DNA of 64,000 nucleotides from Amycolatopsis sp. NBC_00345 (GTDB lineage: Bacteria > Actinomycetota > Actinomycetes > Mycobacteriales > Pseudonocardiaceae): assembly GCF_036116635.1 (NCBI RefSeq), contig NZ_CP107995.1, forward strand, positions 4,898,001-4,962,000, written 5' to 3'. Made by a program: the position numbers and the translations under genes. Of this stretch, positions 51,385 to 58,076 are shown piece by piece. Within the stretch, counting starts at the first letter, position 1. Each line of letters opens with the position of its first letter. The notes beneath the pieces are model-generated. The model searched no databases. It worked only from the letters and a program-made list of their open reading frames with translations, and was not told the DNA's origin.

Positions 51385-53370
51385 ATGGACGTCTTCGGCC
51401 GTAGCTCGCTGTTCCTCGCGTTGGCGGCCACGCTCTGGAGCCTGTTCGCGGCGGTGTGCGGCGGCCGCCGCCCGGCGCTGGTCGAAAGCGCGCGCACCAG
51501 CTGTTTCGCCGTCCTGCCGGCGGTGGTGGCCGCCAACGGGGCCATGCTGGCCGCCCTGCTCACCGACGACTTCGCCATCCGCTACGTCGCCGAGAGTTCC
51601 AGCCGCGCGGCACCGGCGTTCTACAAAGTACTCGCGCTGTGGGGCGGCGACGCCGGGTCGCTGTTGCTGTGGAACCTCGTGCTCGCCGGTTACTCGGCGG
51701 CCCTGGCCTGGTGGGCCGGCCGTCATCCGCATCCGGCCGTGCGGTGGGTGCTCGCGACCATGGCCGCGGTGCAGGTCTTCTTCCTGTCGCTCGTGGTCGT
51801 CGCCACCGACCCGTTCGCCGCCGCGTCGCCGGTTCCGGCGGACGGCCACGGCCTGCAGCCGCTCCTGCGCGGCAACGTGCTGATGGCCGTGCACCCGCCC
51901 ATGCTCTACCTCGGGCTGATCGGCTTCGCCGTGCCGTTCGGGTTCGCCGTGGCCGCGCTGGCCGAGCGGGACACGGGCGATTGGTGGATCCGGGCCGCGC
52001 GCCGCTGGGTGCTCGCGGCCTGGTGCTTCCTCGCCGCAGGGCTGTGCCTCGGCGCGCTGTGGGCGTACTCCGTTCTCGGCTGGGGCGGGTTCTGGGCCTG
52101 GGACCCGGTGGAGAACGCGGCCCTGCTGCCCTGGTTGACCGCGACCGCGTACCTGCACTCCGCGCGGCTGCAGGAACGGCGGGGAGTGCTCCGGATCTGG
52201 AATCTCGGCCTCGTCATCACCACGTTCGCGCTCACCATTCTCGGCACTTTCCTGACCAGGGGCAGCCTTCTGGTCTCCGTGCACTCCTTCGCGGAGTCCG
52301 CGATCGGCCCGTTTTTCCTGGCCTTCCTCGGGCTGGTGGTCGTCGGCGGCTTCGCGCTCTTGATGTGGCGCACCGGCCGGTTGCGGTCCCGGGGGAAGCT
52401 GGACGCCGTGCTGTCCAGGGAGACGTTCTTCCTCGGCAACAACCTGGTGCTCACCGTGCTGGCCGCGACGGTCGGCATCGGAACCCTGTACCCGCTGATC
52501 GTGGCAGCCGGATCGGGCGCGGAAGTCACCGTCGGCAAGCCGTTCTACGAGCAGGCCACCACGCCCTTGTTGTTACTGGTCTTGCTGCTGGCCGGGCTCG
52601 CACCGCTGCTGCCGTGGCGGAAGGCTCCGCCGAACCGTCTGCTGGCCCGGCTGGCGTTGCCGGCGGCCGCCGGTGTCCTCGCAGTGGCGGGACTGCGGCT
52701 CGCCGGGGCGACGGGCATCGCCGCGCCCGCCGGATTCGGGCTCGCCGTGTTCACCATGGTGGCCGCCGCGAGCGAGCTCGTCCGGTCGGCGCGCGGCCGA
52801 TACTCCCGGCGTGGTGCTGCGGCCACCGCGCTGGTTACGGCGGTCTTCGGCCGGGCGGTGCGCCGCTCGCACGGTGCGCTGCTCGCCCACGTCGGACTGG
52901 CCGTCGCGGCCGGGGGCATCGCGGCGAGCGCCGGTCTGGCCGCCGAAGCCGAGGCCACGCTGGTTCCCGGCCAGTCCGCGACCCTGGTCGGCTATCGCGT
53001 CACCTACGTCGGAGCCGAACAACACGTCGAGCCTGACCGGACGACGCTGTCTGCCCGGCTCGTCCTCGAGGCTGACGCCCGACAGGTGGCCGAGCTGTCG
53101 CCGTCGATCAGCTCCTACCGTGGCGCCACCGACCCGGTCGGCGAACCGGCGATCCGCCATGGCATCGGGAAAGACCTCTACGCGACCTTGCTCGCGGTCC
53201 AGCAGCCGGGCAACCAGGCCACCCTGCGGCTCTACGTCAATCCCGGCGTGTCGTGGTTCTGGGCCGGGGGCGCGCTGGTCGTGCTCGGCGGATTCCTCAG
53301 CGGCTGGCCCGTGCGGCGAACCGCGCCTTCGCGGGCCGCTCGTGAAGTGATCGCGGAGTCCGCGCCGTGA
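51385..53370 (+). CDS. ccmF: Cytochrome c haem ligation protein CcmF
   Basis: 661 aa with about 14 membrane helices. The WWD domain is GWGGFWAWDPVENAALLPW; further conserved segments are LVVVATDPFAA, NVLMAVHPPMLYLGLIGFA (His), LGTFLTRGSLLVSVHSF (His) and a long C-terminal periplasmic domain (residues 520-640). It joins haem from CcmE to the reduced CxxCH of apocytochrome together with CcmH. Normal length for the family. Confidence 0.9.
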   Translation: MDVFGRSSLFLALAATLWSLFAAVCGGRRPALVESARTSCFAVLPAVVAANGAMLAALLTDDFAIRYVAESSSRAAPAFYKVLALWGGDAGSLLLWNLVLAGYSAALAWWAGRHPHPAVRWVLATMAAVQVFFLSLVVVATDPFAAASPVPADGHGLQPLLRGNVLMAVHPPMLYLGLIGFAVPFGFAVAALAERDTGDWWIRAARRWVLAAWCFLAAGLCLGALWAYSVLGWGGFWAWDPVENAALLPWLTATAYLHSARLQERRGVLRIWNLGLVITTFALTILGTFLTRGSLLVSVHSFAESAIGPFFLAFLGLVVVGGFALLMWRTGRLRSRGKLDAVLSRETFFLGNNLVLTVLAATVGIGTLYPLIVAAGSGAEVTVGKPFYEQATTPLLLLVLLLAGLAPLLPWRKAPPNRLLARLALPAAAGVLAVAGLRLAGATGIAAPAGFGLAVFTMVAAASELVRSARGRYSRRGAAATALVTAVFGRAVRRSHGALLAHVGLAVAAGGIAASAGLAAEAEATLVPGQSATLVGYRVTYVGAEQHVEPDRTTLSARLVLEADARQVAELSPSISSYRGATDPVGEPAIRHGIGKDLYATLLAVQQPGNQATLRLYVNPGVSWFWAGGALVVLGGFLSGWPVRRTAPSRAAREVIAESAP

Positions 53371-53909
53371 GCCGGCGGCGATGGTGGGTCGCGGTTCCCA
53401 CGGGGATCCTGCTCGTCGTGCTCCTGGCCGTGCTGGGCGTGTCGGCGCTGAGGCCCGCCGGGCCTGGTGACCTGGCCGGGACCGGCCGGCCGGCGCCGGA
53501 TTTCGTCCTGCCGAAACTCGACGGCACCGGGACACTCCGGCTGGCGGACCTGCGCGGGCGACCGGTGGTGCTCAACTTCTGGGCTTCGTGGTGTGCCGAA
53601 TGCCGGGACGAGTTCTCCCTGCTGCGCGAGGCCTGGCCGCGATACCGGCAGCGGGACTTCGTGTTCGTCGCGGTGGCGTTCCAGGACACCGTGGCCTCGG
53701 CGGCCGAGTTCATGCGGCAGGAGAACCCGGAGTGGCCCGCGGTGCTGGACGGGAATTCCCGGGCGGCCTTGAGCTTCGGCGTACGCGGCATTCCGCAGAC
53801 CTACTTCGTCGACCGGGCGGGCCGCATCGACCACGTCCAACGGGGGACGCTCACTCGGCAGAGCCTGTCGGCTCACTTGAACGAACTAGACCGCGGGCAG
53901 TCAGGATGA
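53367..53909 (+). CDS. ccmG: Thiol:disulfide oxidoreductase CcmG/DsbE
   Basis: 180 aa; N-terminal membrane anchor then a TlpA-like thioredoxin domain with FWASWCAECRDEF (Cys76, Cys79) and the cis-Pro loop GIPQTYFVDRAGRI. It keeps apocytochrome cysteines reduced. GTG 53367 overlaps the ccmF stop (GTGA). Confidence 0.88.
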   Translation: MSRRRWWVAVPTGILLVVLLAVLGVSALRPAGPGDLAGTGRPAPDFVLPKLDGTGTLRLADLRGRPVVLNFWASWCAECRDEFSLLREAWPRYRQRDFVFVAVAFQDTVASAAEFMRQENPEWPAVLDGNSRAALSFGVRGIPQTYFVDRAGRIDHVQRGTLTRQSLSAHLNELDRGQSG

Positions 53910-54307
53910 GGTGGGCCGGGCCCGCCATCGCGGCGACGATCGTGGCGCTCGCCCTGAGCGCGGCGCTGCTGCTCACCGAACGGCCCGCGTCGGTCGAGGA
54001 CACCACTCAGCAGATCAGCACGACCCTCCGATGTCCGACCTGCCAAGGAATCTCGGTCGCGGACTCCCCCTCGCCGGTCGCCCGCGACATGCGCGACCGG
54101 ATCGCCGCGGAGTTGCGGGCCGGACGTTCGCCCGCCGAGATCGAGCGGGAATTCGTTGCCGTGTACGGAGACTGGATTCTCTTGAAGCCGCAGCCGGAAG
54201 GGATCGGCCTCGTGCCATGGGCAGTGCCGATCGTGTTGTCCCTCGGCGGTGCTCTCGTGTGCTTGCTGGTGGTTCGCCGATGGATCCGGCACCGGGCCCC
54301 ACGATGA
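53906..54307 (+). CDS. ccmH: Cytochrome c maturation protein CcmH
   Basis: 133 aa: N-terminal anchor, LRCPTCQG (the LRCxxCQ motif, Cys43 and Cys46), then a three-helix bundle (RDMRDRIAAELRAGRSPAEI) and the C-terminal helix segment. Matches CcmH/CycL, the redox partner of CcmG and CcmF. Overlaps ccmG by ATGA. Only the N-terminal CcmH part is present; the TPR half is the next gene. Confidence 0.88.
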   Translation: MRWAGPAIAATIVALALSAALLLTERPASVEDTTQQISTTLRCPTCQGISVADSPSPVARDMRDRIAAELRAGRSPAEIEREFVAVYGDWILLKPQPEGIGLVPWAVPIVLSLGGALVCLLVVRRWIRHRAPR

Positions 54308-54320
54308 GAGGGAGGCCGAA

Positions 54321-54956
54321 GTGAACTGGTGGATCGCTGCCGGGATCTCGGTGCTGGCGTGGGGCGTCCTGCTTGCGGTCGCCCGGCCCCTGCTCGCCCG
54401 GAGCCGGGAACCGGCGGCGGCAGCCGAGCGGTGGCGCTGGCCGATCCGCGGACGCCGGCTGGTCTTCGTCGGCTGCGGGGTGCTGAGCACCGTGCCGCTG
54501 TTCCTCAGCGCCGCGAACGCCCCGGACTCCCCTGACGCGAAATCCCCCACCACCACCGCCGTCGCCCAGGCCGGGGCGGAACAACCCGCTGACGTCCCGG
54601 CGATTCTGGCCCTGGCCCGGCGTTACGTCGAAGAAGGCAAAGCCGACCAGGCCATCGATCAGTACGTGGCGGTGTTGCGCATCGACGGCCGCAACACCGA
54701 AGCGCTCGCCTCGATGGGCTACCTCCTGAACCTGGCCGGGCGGCCCGAAGACGGGCTGTGGGCCGTCGACGAGGCGCTACGGCTGGATTCCGGTTACGCC
54801 GAGGCGAAATACTTCCGCGGCGCCATCCTGATCACCGGGCTCGACCGCGGGCCCGAGGGTGCGGCCAGCCTGCGGGAGTACCTGGCCGGCGAGCCCGACG
54901 GCAATCATCGCGAGGACGCACTGAAACTCCTCGACCTGGCGGGTCAGGGTCCGTGA
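54321..54956 (+). CDS. ccmI: CcmI-like TPR protein
   Basis: 211 aa: two N-terminal hydrophobic helices (residues 4-25 and 45-65) and a TPR-like C-terminal domain (ILALARRYVEEGKADQAIDQYVAVL, ALASMGYLLNLAGRPEDG). In other bacteria CcmI (the C-terminal half of E. coli CcmH) binds apocytochrome c. GTG 54321 follows GGGAGGCC; 13 nt after ccmH. It ends the operon. Confidence 0.78.
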   Translation: MNWWIAAGISVLAWGVLLAVARPLLARSREPAAAAERWRWPIRGRRLVFVGCGVLSTVPLFLSAANAPDSPDAKSPTTTAVAQAGAEQPADVPAILALARRYVEEGKADQAIDQYVAVLRIDGRNTEALASMGYLLNLAGRPEDGLWAVDEALRLDSGYAEAKYFRGAILITGLDRGPEGAASLREYLAGEPDGNHREDALKLLDLAGQGP

Positions 54957-54974
54957 GTACTCGGCATTTCGTGC

Positions 54975-55763
54975 TCAGCGCCGGGCGAGCAGCAGCGCCG
55001 GCAAGGGGCTGAGCACCGGCGGATCGCTGGGCCGGAGCGGACGCAGTTCCAGATCGACCGGCGCGACGCTCGCAGCGCCGGTGACAACATGGATCGCTGC
55101 CGAATCCACGAGAACCGAGACCGGCAGCGGCGACAGATAGCTCGACACGTCGACGTCCGCGGGCAACCCGGTCGCCATCACCCAGTGCTGCCCGTCGGGG
55201 ATCGCATTGAGCAGGAAGGAACCGGGGCCCGCGCAAGCCGTACATCGCGTCGGAAGCCCTCCCGCGAGCCGTTCGGGAAACAGTCCGATGACGATCACGC
55301 CGGAAAAACCGAGGGGCACCGTCACCTTTCCTCGTAATGGGCGGCCCGAGTGGGATACGTCCGGCCCGGCCCCGGAGAGCAGATTCGCCAGCTTGTCCGG
55401 ACCGCCGCGAGCGGCGAGTTGCCGCAGATTTCGCGGCGAAAAGCCGGAATACCTGCGGTATTGATGAGTGAACGTGGCCACACTGCTGTAACCGACAGCG
55501 GTACTGACGTCGACCACGGACAGGTCGGAGATCAACAGCAACCTGCTCGCTTCGCGCAGTCGCAACGCCGTCACGAACCGCCCCGGCGTAAGTCCGGTCA
55601 CCTGGCGAAAAACCCTGACGAAGTAGAACTTGCTGAGACAGGCCACACTGGCCATTTCGTCGATCGACATGGGACAGGTCAGGTTCGCGGCCGCCTCGGT
55701 CACGGCCGCTTCCACCGCTTCCGTCCAGTGGTTGGCAGACGTGAGCTGACGCGCGGACGACAT
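54975..55763 (-). CDS. AraC family transcriptional regulator
   Basis: 262 aa with the HTH at the N-terminus (residues 8-115): SIDEMASVACLSKFYFVRVFRQVTGLTPGRFV, then LSVVDVSTAVGYSSVATFTHQYRRYSGFSPR. The C-terminal domain (residues 130-262) looks like a small-molecule or fatty-acid-binding part and is unassigned. ATG 55763 follows GAGGGG; an upstream extension exists but is unlikely. Convergent with the ccm operon. Confidence 0.83.
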   Translation of the reverse strand: MSSARQLTSANHWTEAVEAAVTEAAANLTCPMSIDEMASVACLSKFYFVRVFRQVTGLTPGRFVTALRLREASRLLLISDLSVVDVSTAVGYSSVATFTHQYRRYSGFSPRNLRQLAARGGPDKLANLLSGAGPDVSHSGRPLRGKVTVPLGFSGVIVIGLFPERLAGGLPTRCTACAGPGSFLLNAIPDGQHWVMATGLPADVDVSSYLSPLPVSVLVDSAAIHVVTGAASVAPVDLELRPLRPSDPPVLSPLPALLLARR

Positions 55764-55819
55764 GTTCCCCTCCCTCGAACATCGTACCGAGCCTAGCTCT
55801 CCGAACTCGAGGAATTGCT

Positions 55820-55860
55820 GGTCCAATCGTGTAATGGGAGGCGCATCCTCGAATTGGACC
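55820..55860. promoter_or_regulatory. Inverted repeat upstream of the AraC gene
   Basis: GGTCCAAT (55820-55827) and ATTGGACC (55853-55860) are exact 8-bp arms 25 nt apart, 57 nt upstream of the AraC start. It may be the site of autoregulation or of a looped regulator. Confidence 0.45.
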
Positions 55861-55902
55861 TTGTTGTCCCGACACCGGAAAAAGCCGCCATGAATCGAAC
55901 TT

Positions 55903-55936
55903 GCCGGGTGGCACCGCCGGGCGTTCTCCACCCGGC
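55903..55936 (-). terminator. Hairpin after the DeoR gene
   Basis: GCCGGGTGG (55903-55911) / CCACCCGGC (55928-55936), 9-bp stem, located 11 nt past the DeoR stop codon on the minus strand. Confidence 0.6.
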
Positions 55937-55946
55937 TCGAGGACGG

Positions 55947-56702
55947 TCAGGCCGGGAGGACCTCGACACCGAGTTCGCCCAGCCGCCGCACCGTCGGGTC
56001 TTCGGCGGCCGCGTCGGTGACGACCCCGGCGACGTCGGCCAGCGGCAGCACCGAAAACCTCGACGCGGCACCGACTTTCTCGGCGCTCGCCAGCACATAG
56101 GTGTCCGCCGCGCGCCGGGCGAGTGCGCGCTTCATCGCGGCCTCGTCGGCGTCGCCGGTAGTCAGGCCGGTGTCGGGATGGACGCCGGTGACGCCGAGCA
56201 GGAACAGTTCGGCGTTGACCCCCTCGGCGGCCTCGGCCGCGGCCGCGCCGCAGGTCACCCCGGAGTGTTTGAACAGCCGCCCGCCGATCAGGTACACCTC
56301 GGCGTGCGGGTGATCGAGCAGCACGGCCGCGACGGCGGGGCTGTGGGTCACGACCGTGGCCCGCAGTTCGTCGGGCAGCGCGCGGGCGACGGCCAGCGCG
56401 GTGGTCCCGCCGTCGAGGATGACCGTCGTCCCGGGCCGGATCAGCCCCGCGGCCCGGACGGCCACCCGCAGCTTGCCGTCGACGTTGACCGAGGCCCTGG
56501 CCGTCAGGTCGCCGATCGCGGGCGAGACGGGCAGCGCCCCGCCGTAAACCCGCTGGCACAGCCCGGCGGCGGCGAGCTCGCGGAGGTCACGGCGGACGCT
56601 GTCCTCCGAAACGCCCAGCTCCACCGCCAGATCTTTGGCGACCAGCTTCTTCTCGGCCGCCAGCCGGGCGAGAAGCAGGTCACGCCGTTGCGCCGCCAGC
56701 AT
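55947..56702 (-). CDS. DeoR family transcriptional regulator
   Basis: 251 aa: N-terminal DeoR winged HTH (VAKDLAVELGVSEDSVRRDLREL, residues 20-60) with the YGGALP link and a DeoRC sugar-phosphate sensor (VILDGGTTALAVARAL, VYLIGGRLFKHSGVTCGAAA, VHPDTGLTTGDADEAAMKRA). Binds phosphorylated sugars. ATG 56702 has AGGAGGA. Divergent from the Nudix gene across a TGTGC/GCACA repeat, so it may repress that gene and itself. Confidence 0.87.
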   Translation of the reverse strand: MLAAQRRDLLLARLAAEKKLVAKDLAVELGVSEDSVRRDLRELAAAGLCQRVYGGALPVSPAIGDLTARASVNVDGKLRVAVRAAGLIRPGTTVILDGGTTALAVARALPDELRATVVTHSPAVAAVLLDHPHAEVYLIGGRLFKHSGVTCGAAAAEAAEGVNAELFLLGVTGVHPDTGLTTGDADEAAMKRALARRAADTYVLASAEKVGAASRFSVLPLADVAGVVTDAAAEDPTVRRLGELGVEVLPA

Positions 56703-56714
56703 GCACGTTCCTCC

Positions 56715-56744
56715 TTGTTTGTGCCGAGTCTTGCACATTATGCT
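56715..56744 (+). promoter_or_regulatory. Promoter of the Nudix gene giving a leaderless mRNA
   Basis: TTGTTT (56715-56720) and TATGCT (56739-56744) are 18 nt apart; the -10 ends 7 nt before ATG 56752, so transcription should start at that ATG. The spacer carries TGTGC (56720-56724) and GCACA (56733-56737), an inverted repeat fit for the divergent DeoR protein. Confidence 0.55.
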
Positions 56745-56751
56745 CGACCGC

Positions 56752-57456
56752 ATGGAGACCCGCACCCCCGGCCTTGACGTCCCCGACCATCGCGGCCGCA
56801 CCGGCCTCGACCGGATCGGCCGCGACCTGGACCGCAACCCCCGCGTGCGCGTCGCCGACGTCGAGCTGCTCGCCGCCGGCTGGCACGTGCTGCGCCGGAC
56901 CACGTTCGACTACCGGCGTGCCGACGGCCGCTGGTCCCGCGAGCAGCGCGAGACCTACGACCGCGGCAACGGCGCGACGATCCTGCTCTACGACCGGGAG
57001 CGCGCCACCGTGCTGCTCACCCGGCAGTTCCGCTACCCCGTCTACGTCAACGGCCACCCGGACGGAATGCTGCTCGAAACCGCGGCCGGGCTGCTCGACG
57101 ACGAAGACCCCGAAACCGCGATCCGCCGCGAGGCCGCCGAGGAAACCGGCGTGACCGTCGGCCCGATCGAGCACGTCTTCGACGTCTACATGAGCCCGGG
57201 CTCGGTCACCGAGCGAGTGCATTTCTACGCCGCGCCCTACACCCCGGCCACCCGATCCGGCGAAGGCGGCGGACTCGCCGACGAGGGCGAGGACATCGAC
57301 GTCGTCGAACTGCCTTTCACCGAAGCCCTGACGATGATCCGCACCGGCGCGATCGCCGACGCCAAGACGATCATGCTGCTGCACTGGGCCACCCTCGACG
57401 GCCCGTTCAGCGCGGGTTCGCTGTCCAAAACACCTTCGAATGTTCCCTCAATTTAG
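56752..57456 (+). CDS. Nudix hydrolase (NudK/GDP-mannose-pyrophosphatase-like)
   Basis: 234 aa. A Nudix motif ending in REAAEETGV is present (about residues 120-132), preceded by AAGLLDDED; the loop before the first Glu is one residue shorter than in NudK. N-terminal VADVELLAAGWHVL and TTFDYRR together with the RQFRYPV arm place it in the nucleoside-diphosphate-sugar pyrophosphatase branch, which cleaves ADP-ribose, GDP-mannose or related compounds. ATG 56740 is an alternative, but the promoter geometry favours 56752. Confidence 0.83.
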   Translation: METRTPGLDVPDHRGRTGLDRIGRDLDRNPRVRVADVELLAAGWHVLRRTTFDYRRADGRWSREQRETYDRGNGATILLYDRERATVLLTRQFRYPVYVNGHPDGMLLETAAGLLDDEDPETAIRREAAEETGVTVGPIEHVFDVYMSPGSVTERVHFYAAPYTPATRSGEGGGLADEGEDIDVVELPFTEALTMIRTGAIADAKTIMLLHWATLDGPFSAGSLSKTPSNVPSI

Positions 57457-57580
57457 CCACTGGGGCCGTGAGCCGGCATTCTTCCGGGAATCGATCGGAC
57501 TTCGCACGCAGCGGCGTAATCTGCGGCCGCCAGCCTGTCGGCCGAGCGAGACGAAGACCATCAGAGGCGCCCCCGTTGTC

Positions 57581-57970
57581 CTAACCTTCGGGCACTCTTC
57601 CCGCGGTGATCCGACCGGAGTGCCAGTATTCGACGAGGATCTTGCTTTCCGGCAGGTAGACCCAGGCGTTCCCCCAGAACACGATCACCTCAGCTGCCGG
57701 ACTCAGCGCACACCGGAGCACCAACCCACCAAACAGCGCCGACGCGGCGGTGTAGTCCTCTTCCACACACTGCTCGAGAACAACGGCGCCCGACCAGTCC
57801 AACGCCCCCATAGTATGCGGCTCGACACTGAACCGGTCCAGGCTGACAGCAGCATATTCGCCGTCCTCCGCAGCCGTCAGAGTGCGGATGTATGCCCGCT
57901 CCTCAGGACCCACCGCATCGAACAAGTCAATCAAAACGCCGGGATGTGTTCCGTAGTCGCTGTCCACCAT
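57581..57970 (-). CDS. Unknown 129-aa protein, possibly an orphan immunity protein
   Basis: 129 aa, acidic, hydrophilic, no signal peptide; ends GRITAGRVPEG. Sequence MVDSDYGTHPGVLIDLFDAVG and the hydrophobic strand EVIVFWGNAWVYLP are not matched to a known family. It is more AT-rich and less codon-biased than the neighbours and lies beside a polymorphic toxin locus, features of immunity proteins that pile up there. Only 106 nt separate its start from the ALF-repeat gene terminus. Assignment is weak. Confidence 0.45.
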   Translation of the reverse strand: MVDSDYGTHPGVLIDLFDAVGPEERAYIRTLTAAEDGEYAAVSLDRFSVEPHTMGALDWSGAVVLEQCVEEDYTAASALFGGLVLRCALSPAAEVIVFWGNAWVYLPESKILVEYWHSGRITAGRVPEG

Positions 57971-58025
57971 CAGGTGTTACCTCGCGGAATCCCCGGAAAA
58001 TGATTCCGACGCTGATCCAGGAAAC

Positions 58026-58064
58026 GAACCGGGGCCACCCCGCGCGGCGGGGTGGCCCCGGTTC
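58026..58064. terminator. Strong hairpin after the ALF-repeat gene
   Basis: Exact 16-bp stem GAACCGGGGCCACCCC (58026-58041) / GGGGTGGCCCCGGTTC (58049-58064), 7-nt loop, 13 nt past the stop codon of the minus-strand secreted-protein gene. It also separates it from the 57581 gene. Confidence 0.8.
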
Positions 58065-58076
58065 CGTATTGCCGGG

